NCBI RefSeq assembly: GCF_024505145.1
Contig: NZ_JANIAA010000040.1
Location: forward strand, 26,850-90,849
Reading direction: 5' to 3'
Length of the DNA stretch: 64,000 nt
Origin: Streptomyces rugosispiralis
GTDB lineage: Bacteria; Actinomycetota; Actinomycetes; Streptomycetales; Streptomycetaceae
This document shows positions 52,229 to 59,132 of this stretch, one piece after another (the stretch's first letter is position 1; each line of letters starts with the position of its first letter). Under the pieces are notes generated by a model. It was not told the DNA's origin. It worked only from the letters and a program-made list of their open reading frames with translations, and did not search any database. The position numbers and the translations under genes were made by a program.

Positions 52229-52886
52229 GCAGATCAGCGTGCTCGTCGTGGACGACGAGCCGATCATCCGCGCCGGTCTGAGCGCGATCCTGGACAGCCA
52301 GGCGGACATCACCGTGGCGGGCACCGCGAACGACGGTGAGGAAGCCGCCGAGGTATGCGCGCGGCTGCGGCCGGACGTGCTGCTGATGGACATCCGGATG
52401 CCACGCCGCAACGGCCTGTGGGCGCTGGCCGAGCTGGGCCGCCGGGGACTGCTCGGGCCGGGGCGCAGCCGAGTACTCATGCTGACCACGTTCGACTTGG
52501 ACGAATATGTCGACGACGCGCTGGCGGCCGGGGCGTCCGGCTTCCTGCTGAAGAACAGTTCGTACGAAGAGCTGACCGGGGCCGTGCGTGCCGCGGCGGC
52601 CGGGCACAGCGCGCTGAGCCCCGCGGTGACCCAGCGGATCATCGAGGGCCATCTCAGCGGCCGGCGACAGCCCAGCGACCAGGAGCTGGCCCGACTGCGG
52701 GACCTCACCGAACGGGAGGTCGACGTACTGCGTCTGATCCGGGACGGGCTGAGCAACGCCGAGATCGCCGACCGGCTCGTGGTGAGCCTGCACACGGTCA
52801 AGACGCACGTCAGCCGCGTGCTCACGAAGACCGGCTGCCAGAGCAGGGCGCAGGCGGCGGTACTGGCCAGGAACACCCTGTCCTGA
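52221..52886 (+). CDS. Response regulator, NarL/FixJ family
   Basis: A 221-residue regulator. The receiver domain has VLVVDDEPIIRAGLSAIL, the phospho-acceptor Asp57 in LLMDIRMPRRNG, and the Lys in SGFLLKNSSYEEL. The LuxR HTH is LTEREVDVLRLIRDGLSNAE, then LHTVKTHVSRVLTK. ATG 52221 overlaps the kinase gene by 8 nt and has GGGAG upstream at a proper distance, unlike the ATG at 52215. Partner of the preceding kinase; likely targets are itself and the lipoprotein operon that follows. Confidence 0.9.
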   Translation: MPEQISVLVVDDEPIIRAGLSAILDSQADITVAGTANDGEEAAEVCARLRPDVLLMDIRMPRRNGLWALAELGRRGLLGPGRSRVLMLTTFDLDEYVDDALAAGASGFLLKNSSYEELTGAVRAAAAGHSALSPAVTQRIIEGHLSGRRQPSDQELARLRDLTEREVDVLRLIRDGLSNAEIADRLVVSLHTVKTHVSRVLTKTGCQSRAQAAVLARNTLS

Positions 52887-52930
52887 CCCGCCTCCGATTG
52901 ACCACCGGGCCGACGGGGCGCCATACCCCC

Positions 52931-52958
52931 GTGGGGTCATTCCTTGGAGTGACCCCAC
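52931..52958. promoter_or_regulatory. Long dyad upstream of the beta-lactamase-like gene
   Basis: GTGGGGTCATTCC and GGAGTGACCCCAC are 13-bp arms with 12 matches around a 2-nt centre. There is no T-run, so it looks more like an operator, possibly of the adjacent response regulator, than a terminator. Confidence 0.5.
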
Positions 52959-53111
52959 GCCGGTGGGAAGCCCACCATGGAGCGATGTACCGGGTGCGCG
53001 TCACTGACTGAATGGATGTTGTGCGCGGGACCCGCCGAACGGCCGCTCATCAGGTGAGTGCCCGGTCCCTCGACGCACACAGCAACTGTCACGCGCCGAA
53101 GGGAACTCGCT

Positions 53112-54392
53112 ATGTCCGCACACACCCTGTCCCGCCGTCACCGGATCTGCCGGGGAGCACTGACCATGGCCCTGGCGACCTGCGTGGGCGCGGCGCTCGT
53201 GAGCTGCTCGGACGAGGTCGAACCGGCGGCCGGGCAGAGCGCGGCGAGCCCGGCGGCCGATGCGCGGCTGGCCCGCCTCGCGCAGCAGGCGGCGGTCACC
53301 GGCTCCCTCGGCGTCATCGTCCGGGTCGACTCCGGCAACGGGAAGCCCGTCGAGATCGCCGAGCAGGCCGCCTGGACCAAGGACGACCACACCCTCGCCG
53401 TCGGCGACCAGTTCCGTGTCGGCTCCAACACCAAGACGGTCACCGCGACCCTCGTCCTGCAACAGGTCGCCGAGAACAAGATCAGCCTCGATGACACGGT
53501 TGAGAAGTGGCTGCCCGGAGTGGTCGAGGGCGGCAAGGACATCACCGTACGGATGCTGCTGAACCACACCAGCGGTCTGGGCGACTTCCTGCTGACCCCG
53601 GAGTTCCTGCCCTCTCTCACGGGCCAGGAGAGGCGCACCTGGACGCCGGAGGAACTGCTCGCCATCACGCCCGAGCAGGACCCGCCGGCCGAGCCCGGCG
53701 AGACGTACTCCTACAGCAACGCCAATTATGAAGCCCTCGGCCTGATCCTGGAGAAGGCCACCGGGAGCAGCCTGGCCGAGCTGATCAAGGAGAAGATCAC
53801 CGGGCCGCTCAAGATGAAGGACTCGTACCTCGTCACGGACGCCGACTGGGACACCGGCCGGCAGCACGTGACCGCCTACGAGCCGAACGCCGAGCGGCTG
53901 AAGAAGATCCTCTCCGGGACCGTGGACCTGCCCGACGGCGTCGGGTTCGCCGGTCCCGAACGTCCCGACGACAACGTCGACACCTCCGCCATCGACCCGA
54001 GCTGGTCCTGGGCGGCAGGCGGCATGGTCTCCACCGCGGCCGACTGGCAGACCTTCCTCACCGCGCTGAGCTCCGGCGAGCTGCTGCCGAAGGCCCAGAT
54101 GAAGCAGATGCGGACCACCGTGGACGCGCCCGAGGAGGGCGGCGGCTATGGGCTCGGCCTGATGAAGGTGGACACGGCCTGCGGCACCGTCTGGGGGCAC
54201 ACCGGCGGACTGCCCGGCTACTCCAGCGAGATCTACACCGACGCCACCGGCACCCGTAGCGTCGCCGTCTTCAGCAGCACGAACTTCGGCATCAAGGACA
54301 AGGTCGCCGCGACCGCGAACAAGGCCCTCGTCGAAGCGGCCACCTGCCAGATGCTCGGCAAGCCCCAGCCCTCGGACAGCCCGGCCGGATGA
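53112..54392 (+). CDS. Serine hydrolase lipoprotein, beta-lactamase/D,D-peptidase family
   Basis: A 426-residue lipoprotein. RGALTMALATCVGAALVSC is a signal with lipobox LVSC. The penicillin-binding fold has VGSNTKTVTA with nucleophile Ser105 and Lys108, SYSNANYEALG with Tyr201, and VWGHTGGLPGYSS with His363 in the KTG position. This is the class C/esterase-like set, not a classical resistance enzyme. ATG 53112 has GAAGGGAA upstream. It is followed by a gene with a 4-nt overlap and preceded by a two-component system, so a cell-wall stress role is possible. Confidence 0.88.
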   Translation: MSAHTLSRRHRICRGALTMALATCVGAALVSCSDEVEPAAGQSAASPAADARLARLAQQAAVTGSLGVIVRVDSGNGKPVEIAEQAAWTKDDHTLAVGDQFRVGSNTKTVTATLVLQQVAENKISLDDTVEKWLPGVVEGGKDITVRMLLNHTSGLGDFLLTPEFLPSLTGQERRTWTPEELLAITPEQDPPAEPGETYSYSNANYEALGLILEKATGSSLAELIKEKITGPLKMKDSYLVTDADWDTGRQHVTAYEPNAERLKKILSGTVDLPDGVGFAGPERPDDNVDTSAIDPSWSWAAGGMVSTAADWQTFLTALSSGELLPKAQMKQMRTTVDAPEEGGGYGLGLMKVDTACGTVWGHTGGLPGYSSEIYTDATGTRSVAVFSSTNFGIKDKVAATANKALVEAATCQMLGKPQPSDSPAG

Positions 54393-54757
54393 CGGCCGCG
54401 GACACCAGCCGACGCGCCGTCTCCGCCTTCGCCGGCGGCGCGGTGGGTGCCGCGGCAGCGGCGTTCGTCCTCATCACGGTCCTGTGGCACCACCACCGGA
54501 AGGCCGAGCCAGGCGCCCGCAGGGTCGTACCGGACGACCCGGGTGAGGAATGGTTCACCTCCGAGGTCCTGCGGGGATTCCCGATGGAGGCCGTGCGCCC
54601 GCTGCTGCTCGGCCCGGACGCCCCGAGCCTGAACCGCCTGTACATGGCGTGGCTGTTCGCCACCCAGGGGCACGACTGTGCGTGGATCGCCCGCCACCTC
54701 GACCTGTCTGCCGAGGTGGTGCGAGTGCTGGTCGACGCAGCCAGGAGCCGGGGCTGA
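54389..54757 (+). CDS. Small membrane protein with HTH-like tail
   Basis: A 122-residue protein with one helix (FAGGAVGAAAAAFVLITVLW) and a cytoplasmic part ending AWIARHLDLSAEVVRVLVDA, an HTH-like turn. It is translationally coupled to the lipoprotein gene by an ATGA overlap. The family is not recognised. It could be a membrane-bound partner or sensor for the hydrolase. Confidence 0.65.
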   Translation: MTAADTSRRAVSAFAGGAVGAAAAAFVLITVLWHHHRKAEPGARRVVPDDPGEEWFTSEVLRGFPMEAVRPLLLGPDAPSLNRLYMAWLFATQGHDCAWIARHLDLSAEVVRVLVDAARSRG

Positions 54758-54783
54758 TCTTCAGCACATGACATCGCCCCGGG

Positions 54784-54948
54784 TCAGGCGCCGCCGAGCC
54801 GGATCGCCTTGATGAGCAGGAGCAGAGCGCTGAGTACCAGGTAGCCGCGCAGGGCCATCATGCCCAGCCTTGTGCCGGCGGACCACTGCACGGGCTTGAG
54901 GAGGGCCAGGGGCGGCATGCGCCAGGCCAGTTTCTCGGCATGCGGCAT
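54784..54948 (-). CDS. Very small membrane protein coupled to the Nramp gene
   Basis: A 54-residue protein with one hydrophobic helix (GYLVLSALLLLIKAIRLGG) and a basic N-terminal part (MPHAEKLAWRMPPLALLKP). ATG 54948 shares its A with the stop of the Nramp gene (TGATG), so it is read by reinitiation. It may be an accessory subunit of the transporter. The coupling is sequence evidence; the role is inference. Confidence 0.6.
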   Translation of the reverse strand: MPHAEKLAWRMPPLALLKPVQWSAGTRLGMMALRGYLVLSALLLLIKAIRLGGA

Positions 54949-56537
54949 CACGGGGGCGCCGATGGTGGCGGCATCCTGCGGCAGGCGATGCGCAGTGTGA
55001 CGGCGGACCCGGCCAGCCCGGCGGCGAGGGCGATGCCGAGCCAGAGGGTGAGCCGGGTGACGTTGACGGAGGGGAAGAGGGTGGTGGCCATCAGTGTCCC
55101 GGAGAGCGTGAGCAGGACGGCGATGATGACGGTGGCCAGCACGTTCAGCCAGCGTGGGTTGACCCAGGGACCGAGGACTTGCGGGTCGTTGCACAGCAGG
55201 AGCAGGAACACGCTCGCGGAGGGCAGCAGCAGCCCGGCGAGCGCCTGGACGGCCTCGGTGATCAGTCCCAGCGGCGCACCGGGAAGGAGGACGATGGCGG
55301 CGGCGACGAGGACGAGCAGGCTGTAGGAGGCGTAGAACTGCTTGGCTTCCCGGAAGCCCCGGTGGAGGGAGTGACGCAGGTTGAACACGTCGCCGAAGGC
55401 GTAGCTGGTGGCCAGGGTGACCGCTGTCACTCCGATGATGCTGGCGACCAGCAGGACAAAGGCGAAGAGCACGCCCAGCAAGGGGTCATGGCGGCCAAGA
55501 GCTTCGGCGACTCCGGCGGCGTCGGTGAAGCGGCCGTGGATGCTGGTGCCGCGGGCTGCGAAGTCGGCGATCATGATCAGTGCGGCGGCGCCCACGACGA
55601 CCACAACGGAGCCGATGACGGTGTCGGCGCGCTCGTAGCCGATGAAGCGCGGGGTGATGCGCTTGTCGATCACGTTGGACTGCTGTAAGAACAGCTGCCA
55701 GGGGGCAACGGTGGTGCCCACGATCGCGATGATCAGCAGGACGGCCTCGCTGGTGGCGCCGCCCTGGATGCCGGGCACGACGAAGTCGTGTGCCGCGTGG
55801 CCCCAGCGGGGGTGGGACATCAAGGTCAGCGGGACGAGCAGCAGACTGGCCAGGATGAAGACGAACATGGCCCGTTCCCAGCGGCGGAAGGAACCGCTGG
55901 CGGCCACCCCGATCAGTACGACGGCGGCGATCGGAACAATGACGTACTGCGAGACACCGAGATACCCGGCGGCCAGTGAGATGCCGATGAACTCGGTGAC
56001 GATGGTCAGGAAATTCAGCAGGAACAGGTCGCCGACACTGAACCACCCCCAAAAGCGCCCGAACCGTTCCATGATCAGCCGCGCATGACCGACGCCGGTG
56101 ACCGCTCCCAGCCGCACCACCATCTCCTGATTGACGATCAGGACGGGGATGAGCAGGAGCAGGACCCACAGCAGCGAGTAGCCGTAGTTCTGGCCGGCCT
56201 GGGCGTAGGTGGCGACCCCGCCCGCGTCATTGTCGCCGACCATCACGATGATGCCGGGCCCGACGATCGCCAGCAGGGTCAGCAGCCGGGCCTTGAAACC
56301 CAGACGCCCCTGGGCGCCCTCGCGGGGGACGCGGCCGAACGCGCCCTTGATCTCACCGAGGTGGGCCTCGTCGGGTACGGCGCTGGGCCGCTTCGGACGG
56401 GCCGCTGCCGCAGGACGGGCAGCGGCCCTCTTCGCCGGGCGCTCGGCGGGACGCCCTGGTGGCGCCGGCGGACGCTTCCGCTCCGCCGGGCGGGCTTCCC
56501 CGGGCTCCACCGGACGGTGCGGGTGCCGATAAATCAT
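54948..56537 (-). CDS. Nramp-family divalent metal transporter, noncanonical site
   Basis: A 529-residue membrane protein with about 11 helices after a Pro/Ala/Arg-rich leader of about 85 residues. Helix 1 has GIIVMVGDNDAGGVATYAQA instead of the DPGN motif, and helix 6 has GTTVAPWQLFLQQSNV instead of MPH. Loss of the Met that selects soft metals suggests another ion, as proposed for Nramp-related Mg carriers. The annotated ATG at 56537 lies in the terminal repeat of an insertion sequence (56518), with a weak GGGTGG before it, so the native start and promoter are displaced. Confidence 0.8.
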   Translation of the reverse strand: MIYRHPHRPVEPGEARPAERKRPPAPPGRPAERPAKRAAARPAAAARPKRPSAVPDEAHLGEIKGAFGRVPREGAQGRLGFKARLLTLLAIVGPGIIVMVGDNDAGGVATYAQAGQNYGYSLLWVLLLLIPVLIVNQEMVVRLGAVTGVGHARLIMERFGRFWGWFSVGDLFLLNFLTIVTEFIGISLAAGYLGVSQYVIVPIAAVVLIGVAASGSFRRWERAMFVFILASLLLVPLTLMSHPRWGHAAHDFVVPGIQGGATSEAVLLIIAIVGTTVAPWQLFLQQSNVIDKRITPRFIGYERADTVIGSVVVVVGAAALIMIADFAARGTSIHGRFTDAAGVAEALGRHDPLLGVLFAFVLLVASIIGVTAVTLATSYAFGDVFNLRHSLHRGFREAKQFYASYSLLVLVAAAIVLLPGAPLGLITEAVQALAGLLLPSASVFLLLLCNDPQVLGPWVNPRWLNVLATVIIAVLLTLSGTLMATTLFPSVNVTRLTLWLGIALAAGLAGSAVTLRIACRRMPPPSAPP

Positions 56538-57761
56538 CCACCCAGGTCGGCAGACTGATCACGGATCTTTGGTTCTCCTCGACGTTCACCCCCAGGGTCT
56601 TCACCTGCGCGGGGCCCCGGCGGCATCATGATCTGTCGTGCTGCTGCGTCTGGCCTACCTCGCCGCGACCAACACCCTGGCGTTCCTACGTCTCCTGCCG
56701 ATGAGCGACAGAGAAAAGGACGTCGAGATCCTGGTACTCCGGCACCAACTGCTGGTCCTGCAACGCCAGCAGGTCGGCAAGCCGACCTTCACCGACACAG
56801 ACCGTGCCACCCTCGCCGGCCTGCTCCACCACCTCCCCAAAGACAGACTGCAGCACCTTCTGCTGCTGGTCCGGCCCGACACGGTCCTGCGCTGGCATCG
56901 TGACCTGCTCAGGCGGCGCCATGCCGCAACCTGCGTACCCAGACGACGCGGACGCCCACGCACGATCCGATCGATCCGCGCCCTGGTCCTGCGCCTGGCC
57001 AGGGAGAATGCCTCGTGGGGGTATCGCCGGATCCATGGCGAACTCGCAGCGCTGGGTATCAAGGTTGCCGCCTCCACGGTCTGGGAGATCCTCCGCGAGC
57101 ACGGCATCCCACCCGCACCCGAACGGCAGAGCACCACCTGGGCAGACTTTCTCCGCAGCCAGGCCAAAGCTCTACTGGCTTGCGATCTCTTCGAAGTCCG
57201 CACGCTGACCGGGGCACGCCTGTACGTCCTCGCCGTCATCGAGCACACCACCAGGCGCGTCCGGATCCTCGGCGTCGCCGCACACCCCACCGCGGACTGG
57301 ATCCTGCAACTCGGACGCAACCTCCTCATGGACCTCGAGGACGCGGGCAGCAGGGCACAGTTCCTGATCCGCGACCGGGATTCCAAGTTCACAGCCGCCT
57401 TCGACACCCTGATGACCGATGCCGGTCTCAAGGTCGTCACCACCGGCATTCGGATGCCGCGGATGAACTTCCTCATGGAACGCTGGATACAGAGCTGCCG
57501 CAGGGAGCTGCTGGACCGGACCTTGATCTGGAGCCAGAGCCACCTTCTCCACGCCCTGCGCGAGTATGAATCCTTCTACAACGAGCACCGCCCGCACAGG
57601 GCTCTGAAGCAAGCCGCCCCGCGCCGCCCGCTACCCACACCCATCACCCAACAAGCCCAACTCGCCCACCTGGAAGTCCACAGACGAGACCGACTCAGCG
57701 GAACCCTCCACGAGTACCAGCACGCCGCCTGAGCTGCGTGGATGATTTATCGGCACCCGCA
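56518..57761 (+). mobile_element. Insertion sequence, complete, 1244 bp
   Basis: Perfect inverted repeats of 24 bp (56518-56541 and 57738-57761; outer end TGCGGGTGCCGATAAATC) flank one intact transposase gene. No convincing target duplication is seen. The left end overlaps the first codons of the Nramp gene; the right end is 39 nt from att-like site B. Confidence 0.88.
56638..57732 (+). CDS. Transposase, IS481/IS3-like, intact
   Basis: A 364-residue enzyme from GTG 56638: LLRLAYLAATNTLAFLRLL, LRHQLLVLQRQQ, the HTH part RLARENASWGYRRIHGELAA, and the rve core with Asp in LACDLFEVRTLTGARLY, Asp in FLIRDRDSKFTAAF and Glu in MNFLMERWIQSCRREL. It ends SGTLHEYQHAA. It is the only complete reference in the window for the fragments at 2618, 8811 and 43548. 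Confidence 0.88.
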   Translation: MLLRLAYLAATNTLAFLRLLPMSDREKDVEILVLRHQLLVLQRQQVGKPTFTDTDRATLAGLLHHLPKDRLQHLLLLVRPDTVLRWHRDLLRRRHAATCVPRRRGRPRTIRSIRALVLRLARENASWGYRRIHGELAALGIKVAASTVWEILREHGIPPAPERQSTTWADFLRSQAKALLACDLFEVRTLTGARLYVLAVIEHTTRRVRILGVAAHPTADWILQLGRNLLMDLEDAGSRAQFLIRDRDSKFTAAFDTLMTDAGLKVVTTGIRMPRMNFLMERWIQSCRRELLDRTLIWSQSHLLHALREYESFYNEHRPHRALKQAAPRRPLPTPITQQAQLAHLEVHRRDRLSGTLHEYQHAA

Positions 57762-57799
57762 GTGCCCGGAACCGATCTACGACCACCCAACGACCACCA

Positions 57800-57899
57800 A
57801 CCGAAAAGGCCGCCCCCGCCTTCCGGCGGAAACGGCCTCCGACCTGCAATGACACCGTCGGGACGACAGGATTTGAACCTGCGACCCCTTGACCCCCAG
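57800..57899. repeat. Att-like direct repeat with tRNA-Pro 3' end (site B)
   Basis: GGCCGCCCCCGCC, a hairpin partner AAACGGCCTCCGACCTGCAA, a short linker and then 42 nt of tRNA-Pro. Same order and orientation as 32406-32499, exactly 25,400 bp apart at the tRNA end. On the minus strand the GGCCG/CGGCC hairpin followed by T residues is probably the tRNA gene's terminator. Confidence 0.8.
57858..57899 (-). tRNA. tRNA-Pro(GGG) 3' fragment (attachment site)
   Basis: Minus strand CTGGGGGTCAAGGGGTCGCA, GGTTCAAATCC and TGTCGTCCCGA give the 3' half of a tRNA-Pro. The sequence breaks off in the anticodon arm and continues as unrelated DNA. The whole tRNA must be elsewhere. Confidence 0.8.
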
Positions 57900-58299
57900 A
57901 ATTCCCCGGAATTACGGCGCTTTCCGTACGCGAAATGCGTGTGGTAACACCCAATTTGTGCGGGGCCGCGCACACCGTGTGGTCCCCAAATGGTCCCCAC
58001 GAAAACGCCTCCGTTGGCCAGCTTCGCATTCACTTCCATCATGCACCGCTTGGTGACATCCGACAAGAACCCACCACTATCAGAGACGCATCAGGGCAAT
58101 CCCCGTGGCCGTCCGGGTATGCAGCGGAATACCGCATGACCGCATCGCACCGCCTCACTCCGGCTGCGCTAGCTGCCCGCAGTGTGTGTGCTACCGCAGA
58201 ACTACACCGCACCATCACACGAGGCGGCCGGGAGGTGGTCAAGCGGTAAGAGAAGACCAACGAAGGAGGTGACAGCCGTTCGCCCGGCCATGACACCGA
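57900..58299. other. Att-flanking stretch without a supported gene
   Basis: It contains TGTGGTCCCCAAATGGTCCCC near 57980-58000, a pattern often found at the 3' end of tyrosine-integrase genes beside tRNA attachment sites. The minus frame (GGVFVGTIWGPHGVRG) may be the last remnant of such a gene. No start, no catalytic motif. Confidence 0.4.
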
Positions 58300-58470
58300 T
58301 GCCCGCTGGTCCACCAAACGCGACGTATTCTGGAACGGGTACCAGCTCCACATCAGCCAAACCTGCACCCTGCACCCGCAGCACACGCACACGTCCGGCC
58401 TGATCAGGGACATCGCCACGATCAGCTCCACAATGCCGGACAGCAAGGCTCTCCTCGGAGACTACCTATC
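58300..58470 (+). pseudogene. IS1182-like transposase fragment
   Basis: The frame RWSTKRDVFWNGYQLHISQT and GLIRDIATISSTMPDSKAL resembles the middle of IS1182-type transposases (conserved W..GYK.H and the D-T-x-T stretch). The surrounding sequence is decayed in all frames. Confidence 0.5.
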
Positions 58471-58664
58471 GGCGCAGCCTCCCCAACGGTCGTTACGCCA
58501 AGCCGACCTGCTTCCCGTCCCGTTGCTGCGCGGACCTGGAACACGTACAACTTCACCACCCTCTGGGCCAGCATGACCACAAGGCGGGGACCTGGACCTC
58601 GCCTCCGGCCTTATCAGACCCAGCATATTGAGGCGCCCTGCGTTTCCGGACAGGCGTCTGACCG

Positions 58665-59051
58665 CTACGACAGGAGGATGCCCAGGAATGTCACGATGAT
58701 GACGGATGAAACCACGGCAACTTGATAGCGTGCGGGGAACTCATATTTCTCTCGCTTGACTCCTTCGTTGATCTCAGTGGCGTACTCATGCATGAGTTTT
58801 CTAGATGGGAAGAGACCGATCGTGAGCCCGGCCCATCCGAAGGAGTACAGAACCAACATGTCCTGCACGGACCACTGCTGGGGCTGGAGTCGCCCGACCA
58901 GGATCATACCGAGGCAGCATACTCCGCATATGAGAGGCCATGCCACTCTGCCCTTTCGCACCGGAACCCACTTGGTCATGGCGAAGCAGAAAAGGAACGT
59001 CGCCACGAGGGCCATGAGTAATAGGTATGCAAGGGGGAGCGAAGCGAGCAT
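58665..59051 (-). CDS. Four-helix membrane protein, candidate immunity protein
   Basis: A 128-residue protein with four hydrophobic segments: LPLAYLLLMALVATFLFCF, VAWPLICGVCCLGMILVG, MLVLYSFGWAGLTIGLFP and VAVVSSVIIVTFLGILLS. The ATG at 59051 was chosen because AAAGGAG lies 6 nt upstream; the longer frames from 59075 would place this site inside the gene. It follows the large exported ALF-repeat gene on the same strand after a hairpin. Composition is clearly more AT-rich than neighbours. The immunity role is inferred from position, size and membrane topology. Confidence 0.55.
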   Translation of the reverse strand: MLASLPLAYLLLMALVATFLFCFAMTKWVPVRKGRVAWPLICGVCCLGMILVGRLQPQQWSVQDMLVLYSFGWAGLTIGLFPSRKLMHEYATEINEGVKREKYEFPARYQVAVVSSVIIVTFLGILLS

Positions 59052-59073
59052 GAGAAACTCCTTTGACATGCGC

Positions 59074-59107
59074 AAGGGCTGGCGGTCATTTCGTGCCGCC
59101 AGCCCTT
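59074..59107 (-). terminator. Strong hairpin between toxin-like and immunity-like genes
   Basis: AAGGGCTGGCGG (59074-59085) pairs perfectly with CCGCCAGCCCTT (59096-59107), loop 10 nt. No T-run follows. It is a plausible partial terminator or mRNA-stability element that lets the downstream gene be expressed separately. Confidence 0.6.
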
Positions 59108-59132
59108 GAAGTGAATCATAGCAAGGTTGTAC

